A stretch of 64,000 nt of DNA from JAJXZJ01 sp050012855 (GTDB lineage: Bacteria > Verrucomicrobiota > Verrucomicrobiia > Limisphaerales > J093), in the NCBI GenBank assembly GCA_050012855.1, contig JBEKGJ010000016.1:1-64000 (forward strand). Direction: 5' to 3'. The notes below the pieces were generated by a model. It made no database searches. It worked only from the letters and a program-made list of their open reading frames with translations, and had not been told where the DNA came from. A program made the position numbers and the translations under genes. Below, piece after piece: positions 52,888 to 62,639 of this stretch. The stretch's first letter is position 1, and each line of letters begins with the position of its first letter.

Positions 52888-53670
52888 TCATGGCGTAGCG
52901 CCACTGACCACTGATTTCATGACCATCTGAAATAGGTCCTGCGCATTATTGGTACAACCCTGTCCTCCGTGTTCAGCCGTCTCGCACTTGTGCTCCGGCG
53001 CGTTCGACGCCGCGTAGAAGAAAAGAGGCGTCTTGTCTCCCTGCTTTCGGAGCCGATCCAGCAGTACGTAGCCCTCGCGTGGCCCTTCTTTCCGGCCCAT
53101 ATCCGAGATAATCGCGACGAACTTATCGTGTGAAAGGCGCTGGAACGCCTCGTCGGTAGATAACGCCAGAGTGAAGCGCAAGCCGAAGGCTTCGAACGCC
53201 TGGCGCTCGTACGTATTGTTCTCTGGCCTGTCATCTACCCAAAGAAGGTGCCTGCACCATCCGTCATTGGAGGCGCGGGATGGTGCGGAGATATCTCGCA
53301 CCACATCAACCATCCGCTCAATGTCGGCTTGGCCTGCGGATGCCTGGCCCTTGGCAGAAGCAGCCGCCAAGGACGCAACTGCAATTATCTGCATCTTCAC
53401 ATAGTTCTCCTCGTTCTTGAAGTCGCTAGGAGCGAAAAGCTTGTTGCTGTGCTGGCTCACCAACCAGGCGAAAACACCCAAGACGATTACGGGGAATAGA
53501 ACCATAAAATAGATCAACGGCAATCGCTCGGTCGCTGTGAACGAAGCGGCGAAAGCTGTCACCAGGGAAGCGAAGCCATAAACGAGCGCGATGAAGAGCG
53601 CGATGATCCCAAGTGGATTTCTCGCCAGACTCTTTGCTGTGTCAAAGAAACTTTTCGGATTTGCGATCAT
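52888..53670 (-). CDS. Two-TM protein with C-terminal receiver-like domain
   Basis: 260 residues from ATG 53670. Two N-terminal membrane helices (about 20-44 and 51-71), a helical linker (about 85-130), then a receiver-like domain: RHLLWVDDRPENNTYERQAF with the acidic pair D146-D147, FVAIISDMGRKEGPREGY with candidate phospho-acceptor D190, and PLFFYAASNAPEHK near the position of the usual lysine. No output domain or partner kinase is present. The gene is visibly more A/T-rich than its neighbours, stands alone, and is followed directly by an attC-like site, all suggesting a mobile cassette. Role unknown; sensing or defence is possible. Confidence 0.85.
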   Translation of the reverse strand: MIANPKSFFDTAKSLARNPLGIIALFIALVYGFASLVTAFAASFTATERLPLIYFMVLFPVIVLGVFAWLVSQHSNKLFAPSDFKNEENYVKMQIIAVASLAAASAKGQASAGQADIERMVDVVRDISAPSRASNDGWCRHLLWVDDRPENNTYERQAFEAFGLRFTLALSTDEAFQRLSHDKFVAIISDMGRKEGPREGYVLLDRLRKQGDKTPLFFYAASNAPEHKCETAEHGGQGCTNNAQDLFQMVMKSVVSGATP

Positions 53671-53697
53671 GATGGGTTCCGTGTTGTGTTCGGCCAA

Positions 53698-53730
53698 CAG
53701 TATTATACTGAGACAAATCCACGGGCAAAA
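53698..53730 (-). promoter_or_regulatory. Promoter with palindromic operator-like -10 region for the 2TM-receiver gene
   Basis: The minus strand has a perfect TATAAT at 53707-53702, 31 nt before the ATG. It is the centre of a 13-nt perfect palindrome CAGTATTATACTG (53698-53710). The -35 is weak (TTTTGC at 17-nt spacing). Confidence 0.5.
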
Positions 53731-54111
53731 GCGGAAGTCGCGCGGGGGCTTGCATGAGCTGGAAGGTATCCGGCTCAGCACGGCGCAGCAAGCGTGATCT
53801 CAAGGGCGTGATTTCAAGGACTTCGGGGCTTTCGTGGTGCGGCCGGTGTCCACGCGCAACGGGCGTGGGCAAGCGGATTCGCGGCCGCCAGCATCGCTGT
53901 GGCAGGCGAGGCGCCCGCCACTGCACCCGGGCCGGATGCGCTCCCCAAACAAGCACGCAGTTCCGGGGAGCACACGCGCCTCGCGTGTCCCCGCCCGGCG
54001 CCCCCGCCGGGCGGTTTCCTGATCCCTTGTGGACGGATCTGCTGCTCCGCCCCGATTGGGACGGCGGAGCACCGCCGCCCCATGCAGATGTCAGCGGGTT
54101 GATGCTCATGT
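53731..54111. repeat. Spacer with modular dispersed repeat copy B and a terminator-like hairpin
   Basis: 53898-53947 and 53961-54015 are the two blocks shared with 9611-9660 and 9535-9589. 54044-54070 has 8-bp arms GCTCCGCC/GGCGGAGC and lies about 41 nt after the sialidase-like gene's stop, so it may end that transcript. No gene seen. Confidence 0.7.
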
Positions 54112-55386
54112 TCATGGCTGGCTCGATTCCGCGGAAAGTTGAACCCCGTCAGCCCAGGTCAGGTCGCGGAAATGCGACCACCGATGGAAGGTGAGGAAGT
54201 TGGCGTCGTGGTAATTGTGCGCGCCGCCTGCTTCGTCGTCAAAGGCGGTGCGACAGGCAGCGACGAGGTCGTCCCCATCGAAGAGCCAGTCCACATACTG
54301 GAAGCCGTGCATGGCACTGTCCGGGTGCCAGAGCAGGATGGTGCGGACGATCCAGTCCTTCAGGTTAGGCGAGCAGATCAGGGCGAGGGTGTTGCGGAGG
54401 GAGGCCGGCGGGGTGGCCGAGGCGGGTTTGCCCGGAGCAACGCTGGTCACCGACCAGTACCGCGCGCTGCGGTCGTCATATCGGATGGTGAATTTCTTCG
54501 CGCCGCCGGGAAAGTTGATGAAGCCTGTTTCCGGGCTGAAGGAGGCGCGCTTTCCGTCCGGAGTGATACTTACCAAAGCCGCCTTTTCCGGACCTGCGGC
54601 GGTGTCAACGCGCAGCAGGTCGAGCAACGCGCCTTGCCGCGTTACGACGGCATTGCCCTCGAGCCAGCCGCCGAAGGCGCCTTCCAGCCATTTCGGATCA
54701 CCCGGAAGGAAGTTGCTGCAGGTCCAGTGGCGGGCGTCCAGGAGGTCCGCCCCCACCGGCACCGAGAGCATGGCCGCGCAATAGGTGATGCCCCAACCGC
54801 GCGGCGGGTCGCGTCGCTCGATGGCGCGCCACAAGCGGCCCGCGTGTTCCAGAACCGGCACCGGGGCACAGTGGTACTCGCCTTGCTCCCGCAGCAAACC
54901 CGTGACGGCGCTGGTCGGCGAGGTCCAGGTTGTTCCGCTGTCCAGGGATCGCCGGATGATTACGTTGCCGTGGTGGCGGTCCGTGCCCAGCAGGTAGAGC
55001 GCCCCGCGATGCGCAAATAAAGTGGACCAGAACTGGCCTTCGATCCTGGCAACCTGGGTCCAGGTTTGTCCCCGGTCGGATGAACGAAACACCCGGGTCG
55101 CCGCCCGGACGAATTCGGTGCTCTGCGGGCCAAATTCATCATGCGAGGCCACCAGATGGCCGTCCGGCAAAATGGCCAGGCTGGGCGAACCGATGAACAC
55201 GCCGGTGGCCTGGGGAATGTGGCTGATAACCACTCCCGGCACTTGCCTGGGCGTGGTTTGGGGCCGACCTGAGCGGTTTGGCTCTTCGGATGCGCCCCTG
55301 GCCGTACCCAGAAGCGCGGGGATGAGAGCCAATGCGAACGAGAGGTGCAGCAGGGGATGGCTCATGGCAGAGGGGATGACTTTCAT
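54112..55386 (-). CDS. Secreted sialidase-like (BNR-type propeller) protein
   Basis: 424 residues, signal peptide to about 32 (HLSFALALIPALLGTARG). Asp-box-like repeats appear as SSDRGQTWTQVA and SLDSGTTWTSP with HDEFGP before them, and a late YHDANFLTFHRW. This fits the six-bladed exo-alpha-sialidase-like superfamily, though the Arg triad cannot be assigned by eye, so the substrate may not be sialic acid. An in-frame ATG at 55365 is an alternative start. It is the last gene of the minus-strand glycan locus. Confidence 0.75.
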   Translation of the reverse strand: MKVIPSAMSHPLLHLSFALALIPALLGTARGASEEPNRSGRPQTTPRQVPGVVISHIPQATGVFIGSPSLAILPDGHLVASHDEFGPQSTEFVRAATRVFRSSDRGQTWTQVARIEGQFWSTLFAHRGALYLLGTDRHHGNVIIRRSLDSGTTWTSPTSAVTGLLREQGEYHCAPVPVLEHAGRLWRAIERRDPPRGWGITYCAAMLSVPVGADLLDARHWTCSNFLPGDPKWLEGAFGGWLEGNAVVTRQGALLDLLRVDTAAGPEKAALVSITPDGKRASFSPETGFINFPGGAKKFTIRYDDRSARYWSVTSVAPGKPASATPPASLRNTLALICSPNLKDWIVRTILLWHPDSAMHGFQYVDWLFDGDDLVAACRTAFDDEAGGAHNYHDANFLTFHRWSHFRDLTWADGVQLSAESSQP

Positions 55387-55593
55387 TGCCGGCTGGGCGG
55401 TCGGGCACTCTCAAATGCCTAAAGCTTCGCCGCGACGTTTCCAGGGGTATCGCCGGTTGCCCGCGCCGCAGGTTCCGCGCTTGGCGCTGATGGCGAAGTC
55501 AGCAACCGGGCGGTGAGGGCCAGCCGTGGCGTTCGTTTCATACAAACTGCTCCGTCATTGGCAATGGTTGGAAGAATGCTCGTGGAGTTCGGG

Positions 55594-58554
55594 TCAAAGT
55601 TTCTCTGCTTTCACGGTTTTCGTTTCACCGTTGATGCGGACTTTCAGTTCGCGCGGTTCGGGGGAGGCGAGGCGATAACGGGTGACCCTGCCCTTCCGCC
55701 ATTCGATGTCCACGGTGATGTTACCGCGGGCGCGCAGGCCTTTCACCGAGCCGGCCGGCCAGGCCTGCGGCAGCGCGGGGAGAAGTTCGAGCTCGCCGGT
55801 GTGGCTTTGCAGCAGCATTTCGGCAATGCCCGCCGTGCCGCCAAAGTTCCCATCAATCTGGAACGGCGGGTGGGCGTCGAACAGGTTCGGGTAGGTGCGG
55901 TCGGGACGGATGAGGAACGTGAGAATCTTGTAGGTGTGTTCGGCGTCCTGCAGACGCGCCCAGAGGCAGAGCCGCCACGCGATGGCCCAGCCGGTGGCGT
56001 CGTCACCGCGAAGCTCCAGAGATTTCTTCACCGCGGCCGCCAGTTCCGGCGTGCCGCGCAGGGAAATCTGCGCGCTCGGGTAGAGGCCGTAAAGGTGCGA
56101 GACGTGGCGGTGGTGGCGGTCGCCGGCTTCCATGTCCCAGTCTTCGAGCCATTCCTGGAGCTGGCCGGCTTTGCCGATTTGATTGGGCGCCAGACGGGCG
56201 CGGGTGGCGGTGAGCTGTTGGCGGAAGGCTTCGTCCACGCCAAGAATCTCCGAGGCCTGGATGCAGTTGCCCAACAGGTCGCGGATGATCTGGTTGTCCA
56301 TCGTCGGCCCGGCACAGATGCTCGTGCCCTTCGGATGGCCGTTCTCCGGCGACGCCGATGGACACGTGACCAGCCACTTGTGCTCCGGTTCCTCGACGAG
56401 CGAATCGAGGAAAAACTGCGCCGCGCCTTTCATCGCCGGGTAGAGCCGCTCGAGGAAATCACGGTCGCCGGTGAAGAGGAAATGTTCCCAGAGATTCTGG
56501 CAGAGCCACGCGCCGCCCGTCGGCCAATGGCCCCACGGCCCGTCAATCGGCGACGCGGCGCGCCACAGATCGGTGTTGTGATGCGCGACCCAGCCGCCGG
56601 CGCCCCAGTGCATCCGGGCGGCGCGCGCGCCGGTTTCGGTGAGGTCGTTCACCATCGCCATCAGCGGCGCGACGCACTCGCCGAGATTGCACGTCTCGGC
56701 GGGCCAGTAGTTCATCTCGGTGTTGATGTTGATCGTGTACTTGCCGCCCCACGGCGGGTTCAAGCCCTCGGCCCAGAGGCCCTGCAAGTTCGCCGGCTGT
56801 CCACCGGGCCGCGAGCAGGACATGAGCAGGTAGCGCCCGAACTGGAAGTAAAGCGTCGCCAGGTGCGGGTCGTTGCCGTTGGCGAAATGCTTGATGCGTT
56901 CCTCGGTGGGGAGCTTCGCGGCATCGGTGGTGCCGAGGTTCAACTCAACCCGGCGGAACAGGCGCTGGTGCTCGGCGATGTGGTCCCGGCACAACTGGTC
57001 GAAGGATTTCTTGCTCGCGGCGGCCAGGTAATGCTCCGCCATCGCGTCCGGATCGCCGCTTACGTCCTTAAAACTCCGGTAACTCGTCGCGGCGGCGATG
57101 AGCAGCGTGACCGTGTCGGCGTTTGTGACGGAAAGCCGGTCGGCATCGGCGCTGGTTTTGCCGCCGGAGGCAATCGCCTTGACGCGCGCCTGGAACCGCA
57201 GGGCGCCAGCGATGCCGTCCGCCTGGCCGTTGACGCCGGTCAGCACCAGCGTGTCCGGCCCGTCGTTCGTGACGGCCGCCTGTTGCGGAGTGCTCAGGCC
57301 GGCGGAGAAACCGATCTGCCCCGGCTTGCCCGCGGTGAGGCGCATCACGATCACCTGGTCCACCGGGCTGGCGAAAACCTCACGAGTGAACTTCACGCCG
57401 CCGGCGGTGTAAGTGACGCGGGTGATGGCGGTGTCGAGGTTGAGGTCGCGGCGATAGTCCGCCACGGAATTCACCTCCGGGAAATCCAGCCGCAGATCGC
57501 CCACGGTCTGGTACGGCATCTGGCCGCGCGGTTTGGCGATCATCTTTTCGCTCACCAGCCGGTCGGCTTCACGATATTTGCCCGCGAACACCAGCCGCCG
57601 TGCTTCGGGCAGCGCCGCCAGCGCCTCCGGATTGTTTTGATCATACGGGCCGCCGCCCCAGAGCGTGTCTTCGTTGAGTTGGAGACGCTCGTGGTTGATG
57701 CCGCCGAAAACCATCGCGCCCAGACGGCCGCTGCCGATGGCGAGCGCCTCGACCCATTGCTTGGCGGGCCGGCGATACCAGAGGCTGAGCGGCTCTTCGG
57801 GCGCCGACGATTCGCCGGTGAACTCACCGTTGAACTCCGCGATCGCCGAACCGCTGGCGCCGCTGCCAGCCTTGGCGAGGCGCAAGGCGATTTTTCCGGC
57901 GACGGATTCGATCTTCGGGCCCGGCTTCTCGGTAAAGACCCATTCGCCGAGCACGTCGGGGAGAGAGCCGGGCGCGGTGCCGGCCGCCCGGTGGGAGATT
58001 TCATCCGCCGCCAGCGCGCGGCCATAAACCGCGGCGCGAAGGATGCGGCCGTGGAAACGGTTGCCGCCGTTCGGATCGCAGCCGATGCGCAGCGGCACGG
58101 TGCTGAGCGTCATGCGCGGCCAATGGTCGCCTCCGAGGCTCGCAACGTCTTTGCCGTCAAGATAAACCTTCATGATCCGCTTCGAGGCGCTGTAAACGCC
58201 CACGACGTGACTCCATTGGTCACTGCGGAGGTTCGCCTTGAAGCTGCACATGCCTTTCACGTTGAGGTGGCGGAGGGAGTTGCCGGGATACGAGTCGAGC
58301 ATGTAGCCGAGTTGCGTGCCGGGCACGGACTTGTCGAGGATACGCCCGCCGCCTTCGTCCATCGGGTCGGCCTTGATCCAGGCTTCGAGCGTGACCTCAT
58401 CGGTGAGGTCGAGGGCCTTGTCGGGAGCGGCTTCGTAGATGGGAGACTGGTTGTCGAGCCGGTAGCCTTCCGCTGTCGGCAGGCCGGGGCAAACCAGCAG
58501 CGCCATCATCAACGGCGCGAGTCGGGGGAAGATGTTTTTGGATCGTGTGTTCAT
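55594..58554 (-). CDS. Secreted GH95-family alpha-L-fucosidase-like enzyme with N-terminal LamG domain
   Basis: 986 residues. Signal peptide about 1-30, a LamG/concanavalin-like domain (about 35-215), then GH95: LWYRRPAKQWVEALAIGSGR, LQLNEDTLWGGGPYDQNNPE, GGKYTININTEMNYWPAE near 605-625 with the conserved Asn/Glu cluster, WGAGGWVAHHNTDLW, and FQIDGNFGGTAGIAEMLLQS. GH95 enzymes remove alpha-1,2-fucose or galactose from glycans by inversion. The N-terminal LamG is a less common addition, perhaps for substrate binding. 241 nt separate it from the DUF2961 gene upstream. Confidence 0.93.
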   Translation of the reverse strand: MNTRSKNIFPRLAPLMMALLVCPGLPTAEGYRLDNQSPIYEAAPDKALDLTDEVTLEAWIKADPMDEGGGRILDKSVPGTQLGYMLDSYPGNSLRHLNVKGMCSFKANLRSDQWSHVVGVYSASKRIMKVYLDGKDVASLGGDHWPRMTLSTVPLRIGCDPNGGNRFHGRILRAAVYGRALAADEISHRAAGTAPGSLPDVLGEWVFTEKPGPKIESVAGKIALRLAKAGSGASGSAIAEFNGEFTGESSAPEEPLSLWYRRPAKQWVEALAIGSGRLGAMVFGGINHERLQLNEDTLWGGGPYDQNNPEALAALPEARRLVFAGKYREADRLVSEKMIAKPRGQMPYQTVGDLRLDFPEVNSVADYRRDLNLDTAITRVTYTAGGVKFTREVFASPVDQVIVMRLTAGKPGQIGFSAGLSTPQQAAVTNDGPDTLVLTGVNGQADGIAGALRFQARVKAIASGGKTSADADRLSVTNADTVTLLIAAATSYRSFKDVSGDPDAMAEHYLAAASKKSFDQLCRDHIAEHQRLFRRVELNLGTTDAAKLPTEERIKHFANGNDPHLATLYFQFGRYLLMSCSRPGGQPANLQGLWAEGLNPPWGGKYTININTEMNYWPAETCNLGECVAPLMAMVNDLTETGARAARMHWGAGGWVAHHNTDLWRAASPIDGPWGHWPTGGAWLCQNLWEHFLFTGDRDFLERLYPAMKGAAQFFLDSLVEEPEHKWLVTCPSASPENGHPKGTSICAGPTMDNQIIRDLLGNCIQASEILGVDEAFRQQLTATRARLAPNQIGKAGQLQEWLEDWDMEAGDRHHRHVSHLYGLYPSAQISLRGTPELAAAVKKSLELRGDDATGWAIAWRLCLWARLQDAEHTYKILTFLIRPDRTYPNLFDAHPPFQIDGNFGGTAGIAEMLLQSHTGELELLPALPQAWPAGSVKGLRARGNITVDIEWRKGRVTRYRLASPEPRELKVRINGETKTVKAEKL

Positions 58555-58795
58555 GTATGCGGAGGCGGTTTAGCTGTTTCCGCGCAAGATTGCCATTCAG
58601 CTTGTGGCTATTTATGCACTTCCTTGGCCAGGGAATCCACCTCGTCGCCGAGGCGAACTATTGCCGGCGTTCCCGTTCGACCAGCGGAGTTTTGCCACGC
58701 GAGGCAGGTCGCCGGAGTTTCCGCTTCGAATCGAAATGACACCAGGATCCCCCGCTTACCGGTTTCCGCGTCTTCCACCGGTTGGGATCCGCTGT
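58555..58795. other. Spacer upstream of the GH95 gene
   Basis: No supported gene. A minus ORF of 63 codons (58608-58799) overlaps the DUF2961 stop and reads like spacer DNA. A promoter for the GH95 gene may lie here, near the more A/T-rich 58565-58620, but none is clear. Confidence 0.3.
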
Positions 58796-59815
58796 TCACC
58801 GATCTTTTCCGCCAAGCGCGCGGCTGGGTGCCGAGCGTTCGCCAAAGGGTTGCAGCGTGAACGGTTGATGCGGCTCCTCTTGGTACCAGAAAACCACGCT
58901 GGTGTAGTCATCGGCGTCGCTGGTGGTAGGGGTGCCGTTGTTGTGCTGGTTCTGGATTTGGACTTGCAGCGACTGTTGGAACCGGACCGGGTTGGCCAGG
59001 TACCAGCGATACATCCGGTGGTCGCCCTTTTCCATCTGCAGGTAGCCGCTGGAGAGATAGGAATACGTGTGTTCGAAACCCCAGCAGGAGCCGTATTCGT
59101 CTTCGGTGCCCGGTGTGTGCGTCAGCGGCTTGCCGTCCAGGCGGAAGATCGTGTCTCCTTCGCCCCACCAGCCGCTGAATTCCGTATGGACTTGCAGAAA
59201 ATTCCCGACGTAATGGCCGCGCCCGCGCGTTTCCAGGAGTGTATGCAGCCCGTTCTTGACTGGATTGCTCCGGTGCCACGCGCAGTGCAACCGGCTTTTC
59301 TCCTGGGCGAAGGTCGAGCCCTCCTCGTAATCAATGCCGTAGGCAACACTTTGGGAGTAGTCCCGGTCGCCGTCATTCGCCAAAACAAACCGGGCTCGCC
59401 GCGAAAAGGGCATGGGGAGATAACACATGTAACAGCCGTGGTTGATCTGCATGGGCGCGGATTGATAATCAATGGTTTTGCCGCCCAGGGCGCCGAAGAA
59501 GTCAGACAAGGGCGCCTGGATGCTGGGTTCGGTCTCGTCGTCCCAAAACACTCTCAAGACCAGGCCGGGATACCAATGGACCTGGGTGTCGTCGGTGATA
59601 TAAAAGTAGGTCACCTTGCCTGGGCCGTTCAGGTCAGCCAACACCGCCTCTTTGCCTTTGGGCACTTCCAACTGGTGATACTCCACGTGGCTGCGCGAGA
59701 CGCCATCGGTGATGCGATAGAGGTTCTGAACCGGTTGAGCCTGGCTAAGGAGCGTGGCGCTGACCAGCGTCCCCGCCAGGGTGCCGGCGAAACAGATGAG
59801 TTGATATTTTGTCAT
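58796..59815 (-). CDS. Secreted DUF2961 protein
   Basis: 339 residues from ATG 59815 (MTKYQLICFAGTLAGTLVSA signal). The double jelly-roll DUF2961 hallmarks are VLADLNGPGKVTYFYITDD at the first barrel, VLRVFWDDETEPSIQAPLSD, and GDTIFRLDGKPLTHTPGTED with the conserved GTEDEYG. Recent work places many DUF2961 proteins among glycoside hydrolases acting on fructan/arabinan-type sugars; which activity applies here is open. It begins 17 nt after the HEAT+DUF1080 stop. Confidence 0.88.
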   Translation of the reverse strand: MTKYQLICFAGTLAGTLVSATLLSQAQPVQNLYRITDGVSRSHVEYHQLEVPKGKEAVLADLNGPGKVTYFYITDDTQVHWYPGLVLRVFWDDETEPSIQAPLSDFFGALGGKTIDYQSAPMQINHGCYMCYLPMPFSRRARFVLANDGDRDYSQSVAYGIDYEEGSTFAQEKSRLHCAWHRSNPVKNGLHTLLETRGRGHYVGNFLQVHTEFSGWWGEGDTIFRLDGKPLTHTPGTEDEYGSCWGFEHTYSYLSSGYLQMEKGDHRMYRWYLANPVRFQQSLQVQIQNQHNNGTPTTSDADDYTSVVFWYQEEPHQPFTLQPFGERSAPSRALGGKDR

Positions 59816-59832
59816 ATTGTACGAGTTCGCGG

Positions 59833-62526
59833 TCAATCAAGCCGCTGGATCGCGATGTCCTTGTACCAGGCCTCGGCCGGTGGTCCGCCGTGGATTTGCA
59901 GGCCGATGATTCCGGTCGGTTCAAGGTTCGGTTCCGGTTCCGTGTAATCCACCGTCGGGTGGCCGTTGATCCATAACTGAATCCGCCGCCCCTGGCAACG
60001 GATCCGATAGTCGTTCCAGTCGTCCGGCTTGAGCACCTTCTTCAGTTCGGCCTGGTCGGCCTGAACCAGTATCTTATTGCGCCGCGATTCATCGTAGAGG
60101 TTCCCCCAATAGGTCTGCCCCAAGTCCGCCTGGTAGCCGGCGACTTCGTTGCCCGGCACGCGCCGGCTGCGGAGCTGCACGCCGCCATTGGCATCCGTTC
60201 CGAGCAGCATGAACTTGAGGCGGAGCTCGAAGTTCGCATAGGCGCCCGTGGTACAAAGAAACTCGTTTTGGGCCACCGGATGTTCGAGGCTGCCACCCAC
60301 GATGGCGCCGTCTTGGATGCGGAACACCTGCCGGTTGCCTTCCCAGCCGGCAAAAGTGCGTCCGTCGAAGAGAGCCGTGAAGCCTGGTTTGTCCGTCGCC
60401 GCCGGCGCGGGTGGGGCGGACTCGGCTACGGGGTGGGCGCGGAGCAGGGCCAGGGCCTGACTGCGGAGGTTGGCGTCCGACGCGAACGCCAGCACTTTGC
60501 GCATCGCGGCGTGGACCACTGCATCGTCGGCGGGACCGAGATTCGAGGCCACTGCGACGGCCGCCACCGCCGCTTCGGCCTGCACTGCAGGATCGTCCAG
60601 GTTCGGCAAGATCAGTGCCAGCGCCGCGGCATGGGGTACCTTCGCCAGCCCGCTCAGCAGGAGTTTGCGGCTCGCCGGGCCGCTGGCCAGGGGCGCGAGT
60701 CGGCGGAAGCAATCGGCCTTCCTGGGAGCGGGAAGTTGGGATTCCTCGAGCAGGCGCAGCGCGCCGCGCAGCGTCAAATCCCGCTGCGCCTCGTTCAACG
60801 GCGTCCCCGCGAATTCCAGCAAGGGTTCAAGGGCGGCCTCGTTGGGCCACTCGATCAGAGCGCGGAAGGCCACCTCGCGATCTTCCGCGCCGCCGCGGCG
60901 AATCTGCTCGAGCATCTTCTCCAGCGCGGTGGAAGTTCCCGTCCCCGCCAGCAACCGCAGCAAGGCCTGGCGATCCTCAGCGCGTTGGCCGGCTTCGAGT
61001 CGCGCCAGAATCCAGATGGTCTGCTGCTGTACATTCCCGGAACGTCTGAAGACGCTGGCGATGGTTTCCTCAATGGCCTCATCGAACTCGGGTTCGCCAG
61101 CGGTCGTTAACAGCTCGAACAAGGCCGAATGATCACTGGCCGAAGCCGCAAACCGCAGCGCGCGGATGGCGTCAAGTCGGGCGGGGCGGTCTCCCTCACG
61201 CGCTCGCTTCAGGATGACCGACACGGGGATTCTGGCCTCGCGGGCGACGAGAACTTTGACCAAGTCGGAAAGCACAACGGCCGGGGCCGCGGGCAACGCC
61301 TGCAAAAGCGCGTCCGTCGCCGCCGCGCCGGGCATGTTCTTAAGCAATCGAAAGATCTCCGGCCGATCGTCGGTTCTTTCCGGCGACAACGCCGCCGCCA
61401 GCAATGCCGCTGCCGCCGGCGGTTCTCGGTGCGCGCCGAGCATCCGCAGGGCGGAGGGGCGGAGCGCGGGCTGACGCAGCAAAGCGACGAGGCTTGCGAC
61501 GGGGAGGGATCGGCCAAGGGCTTCGACGACGATCACCTGGCTTGAAGCGGGAAGCCGGGGCAGGTTGTTCGCCAGCCGCGCCCTGACCGTCTGGTCTTGC
61601 AGATTGCGGAGGGCCTGGCCGGCGACCGGTTTGAGGGCGTGATCCTCTTCCCGCAACGCCGCCAACAACCATGACAAAGCCGTCTCCGGAGCCTGTTCGC
61701 TCAGCCGCAACAACGCGACGCGACGGACCAGTTGGGATTCATCCCTGGCGGCGACCAACCGCTTCCAGAGAGGCACGGCACGGGCCGGCTTCAAAGTCTC
61801 AACCGCGCGCAGATACGCGTCGTCGGCCATCATCCGCCGGTCTTTGGGAACGCTTTTCCGGAATTGATCGAGCGCTTCGACCGCGGGGCGGCTTCCGATT
61901 TTCCCCAGGGCGGCCGCCGCAGCGGCGCTCACCTCCGCCCCATCCTTGAGGAAAGGAACCATCAGCCCGACCGCCTGGTTGTCCTGCCGCTGGCCCAGGA
62001 GATTCAACAGACTCGCCGCGACTTTGCCCGTGCTGCCGCGCAGCGCCTCCCGAGCCGCCTGGCCCAGCTCGGGAACGGGGTTGTTGGCAACGGCGTAACA
62101 GGCGATCTCCACCGTTTCCGGCTGCGCCAACAGTTTCTTGAGCGCCGGCGCCGACTGCGCCGAACCGATCTGCCATAACACCCGGCAGATGTCCTCTTTG
62201 ACGGGCCAAGGCGCGTCCGACGCCAGCGCCTCCACCAACCGTTTCTCGAGGGCGCGAACCTGCCCGGTCGTGGCGGCCTCGCGTGCGAGGGCGCGAAGCC
62301 GGTACAACCGCGCCGCATCAAACGTGGCATCTCCCGGGCCGGCCTCGTGAAGCGCCCGCTCAACTTCCAGCGAAAGATCAACTGCGGTGGCGAGAGCGTG
62401 GGGGATGCAGAGGCTTAGCAGAAGGGCAACGGCCACGAATTGAATCAGTCTCGGGTACTGCAATAGGGGAAATTGCTCGCCGCGTGGGAAGAAACTTGGC
62501 GGCTCCCTGTTGTTCCATTCACCCAT
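59833..62526 (-). CDS. HEAT-repeat protein with C-terminal DUF1080 domain
   Basis: 897 residues from ATG 62526. A hydrophobic signal (about 27-47, LIQFVAVALLLSLCIPHALA) precedes a long alpha-solenoid of HEAT/Armadillo-type repeats (about 80-700; for example PVKEDICRVLWQIGSAQSAP). The C-terminal DUF1080 domain (about 715-897) contains FTALFDGRTFAGWEGNRQVF and YDESRRNKILVQADQ. The solenoid probably docks partners while the DUF1080 lectin-like domain handles sugar. An earlier ATG at 62643 overlaps the Gfo/Idh stop (ATGA) and is in frame, but the extra 39 residues read through spacer-type DNA. Confidence 0.85.
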   Translation of the reverse strand: MGEWNNREPPSFFPRGEQFPLLQYPRLIQFVAVALLLSLCIPHALATAVDLSLEVERALHEAGPGDATFDAARLYRLRALAREAATTGQVRALEKRLVEALASDAPWPVKEDICRVLWQIGSAQSAPALKKLLAQPETVEIACYAVANNPVPELGQAAREALRGSTGKVAASLLNLLGQRQDNQAVGLMVPFLKDGAEVSAAAAAALGKIGSRPAVEALDQFRKSVPKDRRMMADDAYLRAVETLKPARAVPLWKRLVAARDESQLVRRVALLRLSEQAPETALSWLLAALREEDHALKPVAGQALRNLQDQTVRARLANNLPRLPASSQVIVVEALGRSLPVASLVALLRQPALRPSALRMLGAHREPPAAAALLAAALSPERTDDRPEIFRLLKNMPGAAATDALLQALPAAPAVVLSDLVKVLVAREARIPVSVILKRAREGDRPARLDAIRALRFAASASDHSALFELLTTAGEPEFDEAIEETIASVFRRSGNVQQQTIWILARLEAGQRAEDRQALLRLLAGTGTSTALEKMLEQIRRGGAEDREVAFRALIEWPNEAALEPLLEFAGTPLNEAQRDLTLRGALRLLEESQLPAPRKADCFRRLAPLASGPASRKLLLSGLAKVPHAAALALILPNLDDPAVQAEAAVAAVAVASNLGPADDAVVHAAMRKVLAFASDANLRSQALALLRAHPVAESAPPAPAATDKPGFTALFDGRTFAGWEGNRQVFRIQDGAIVGGSLEHPVAQNEFLCTTGAYANFELRLKFMLLGTDANGGVQLRSRRVPGNEVAGYQADLGQTYWGNLYDESRRNKILVQADQAELKKVLKPDDWNDYRIRCQGRRIQLWINGHPTVDYTEPEPNLEPTGIIGLQIHGGPPAEAWYKDIAIQRLD

Positions 62527-62639
62527 TCTCGCAAACTCGGATTTGCTTCGGATTTTGGATTTGGGGTTTCGGATTTCCGGCCCCGCCGGGCTGCGCCGGG
62601 GGCTCATCTTGGCTGCCTGGTAGAGGGAAGTTGCCGTCT

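Noticed and set aside
55513..58860. 1115-codon plus-strand ORF
   Set aside because: Antisense shadow of the GH95 gene; no domain and skewed Arg/His/Gly composition.
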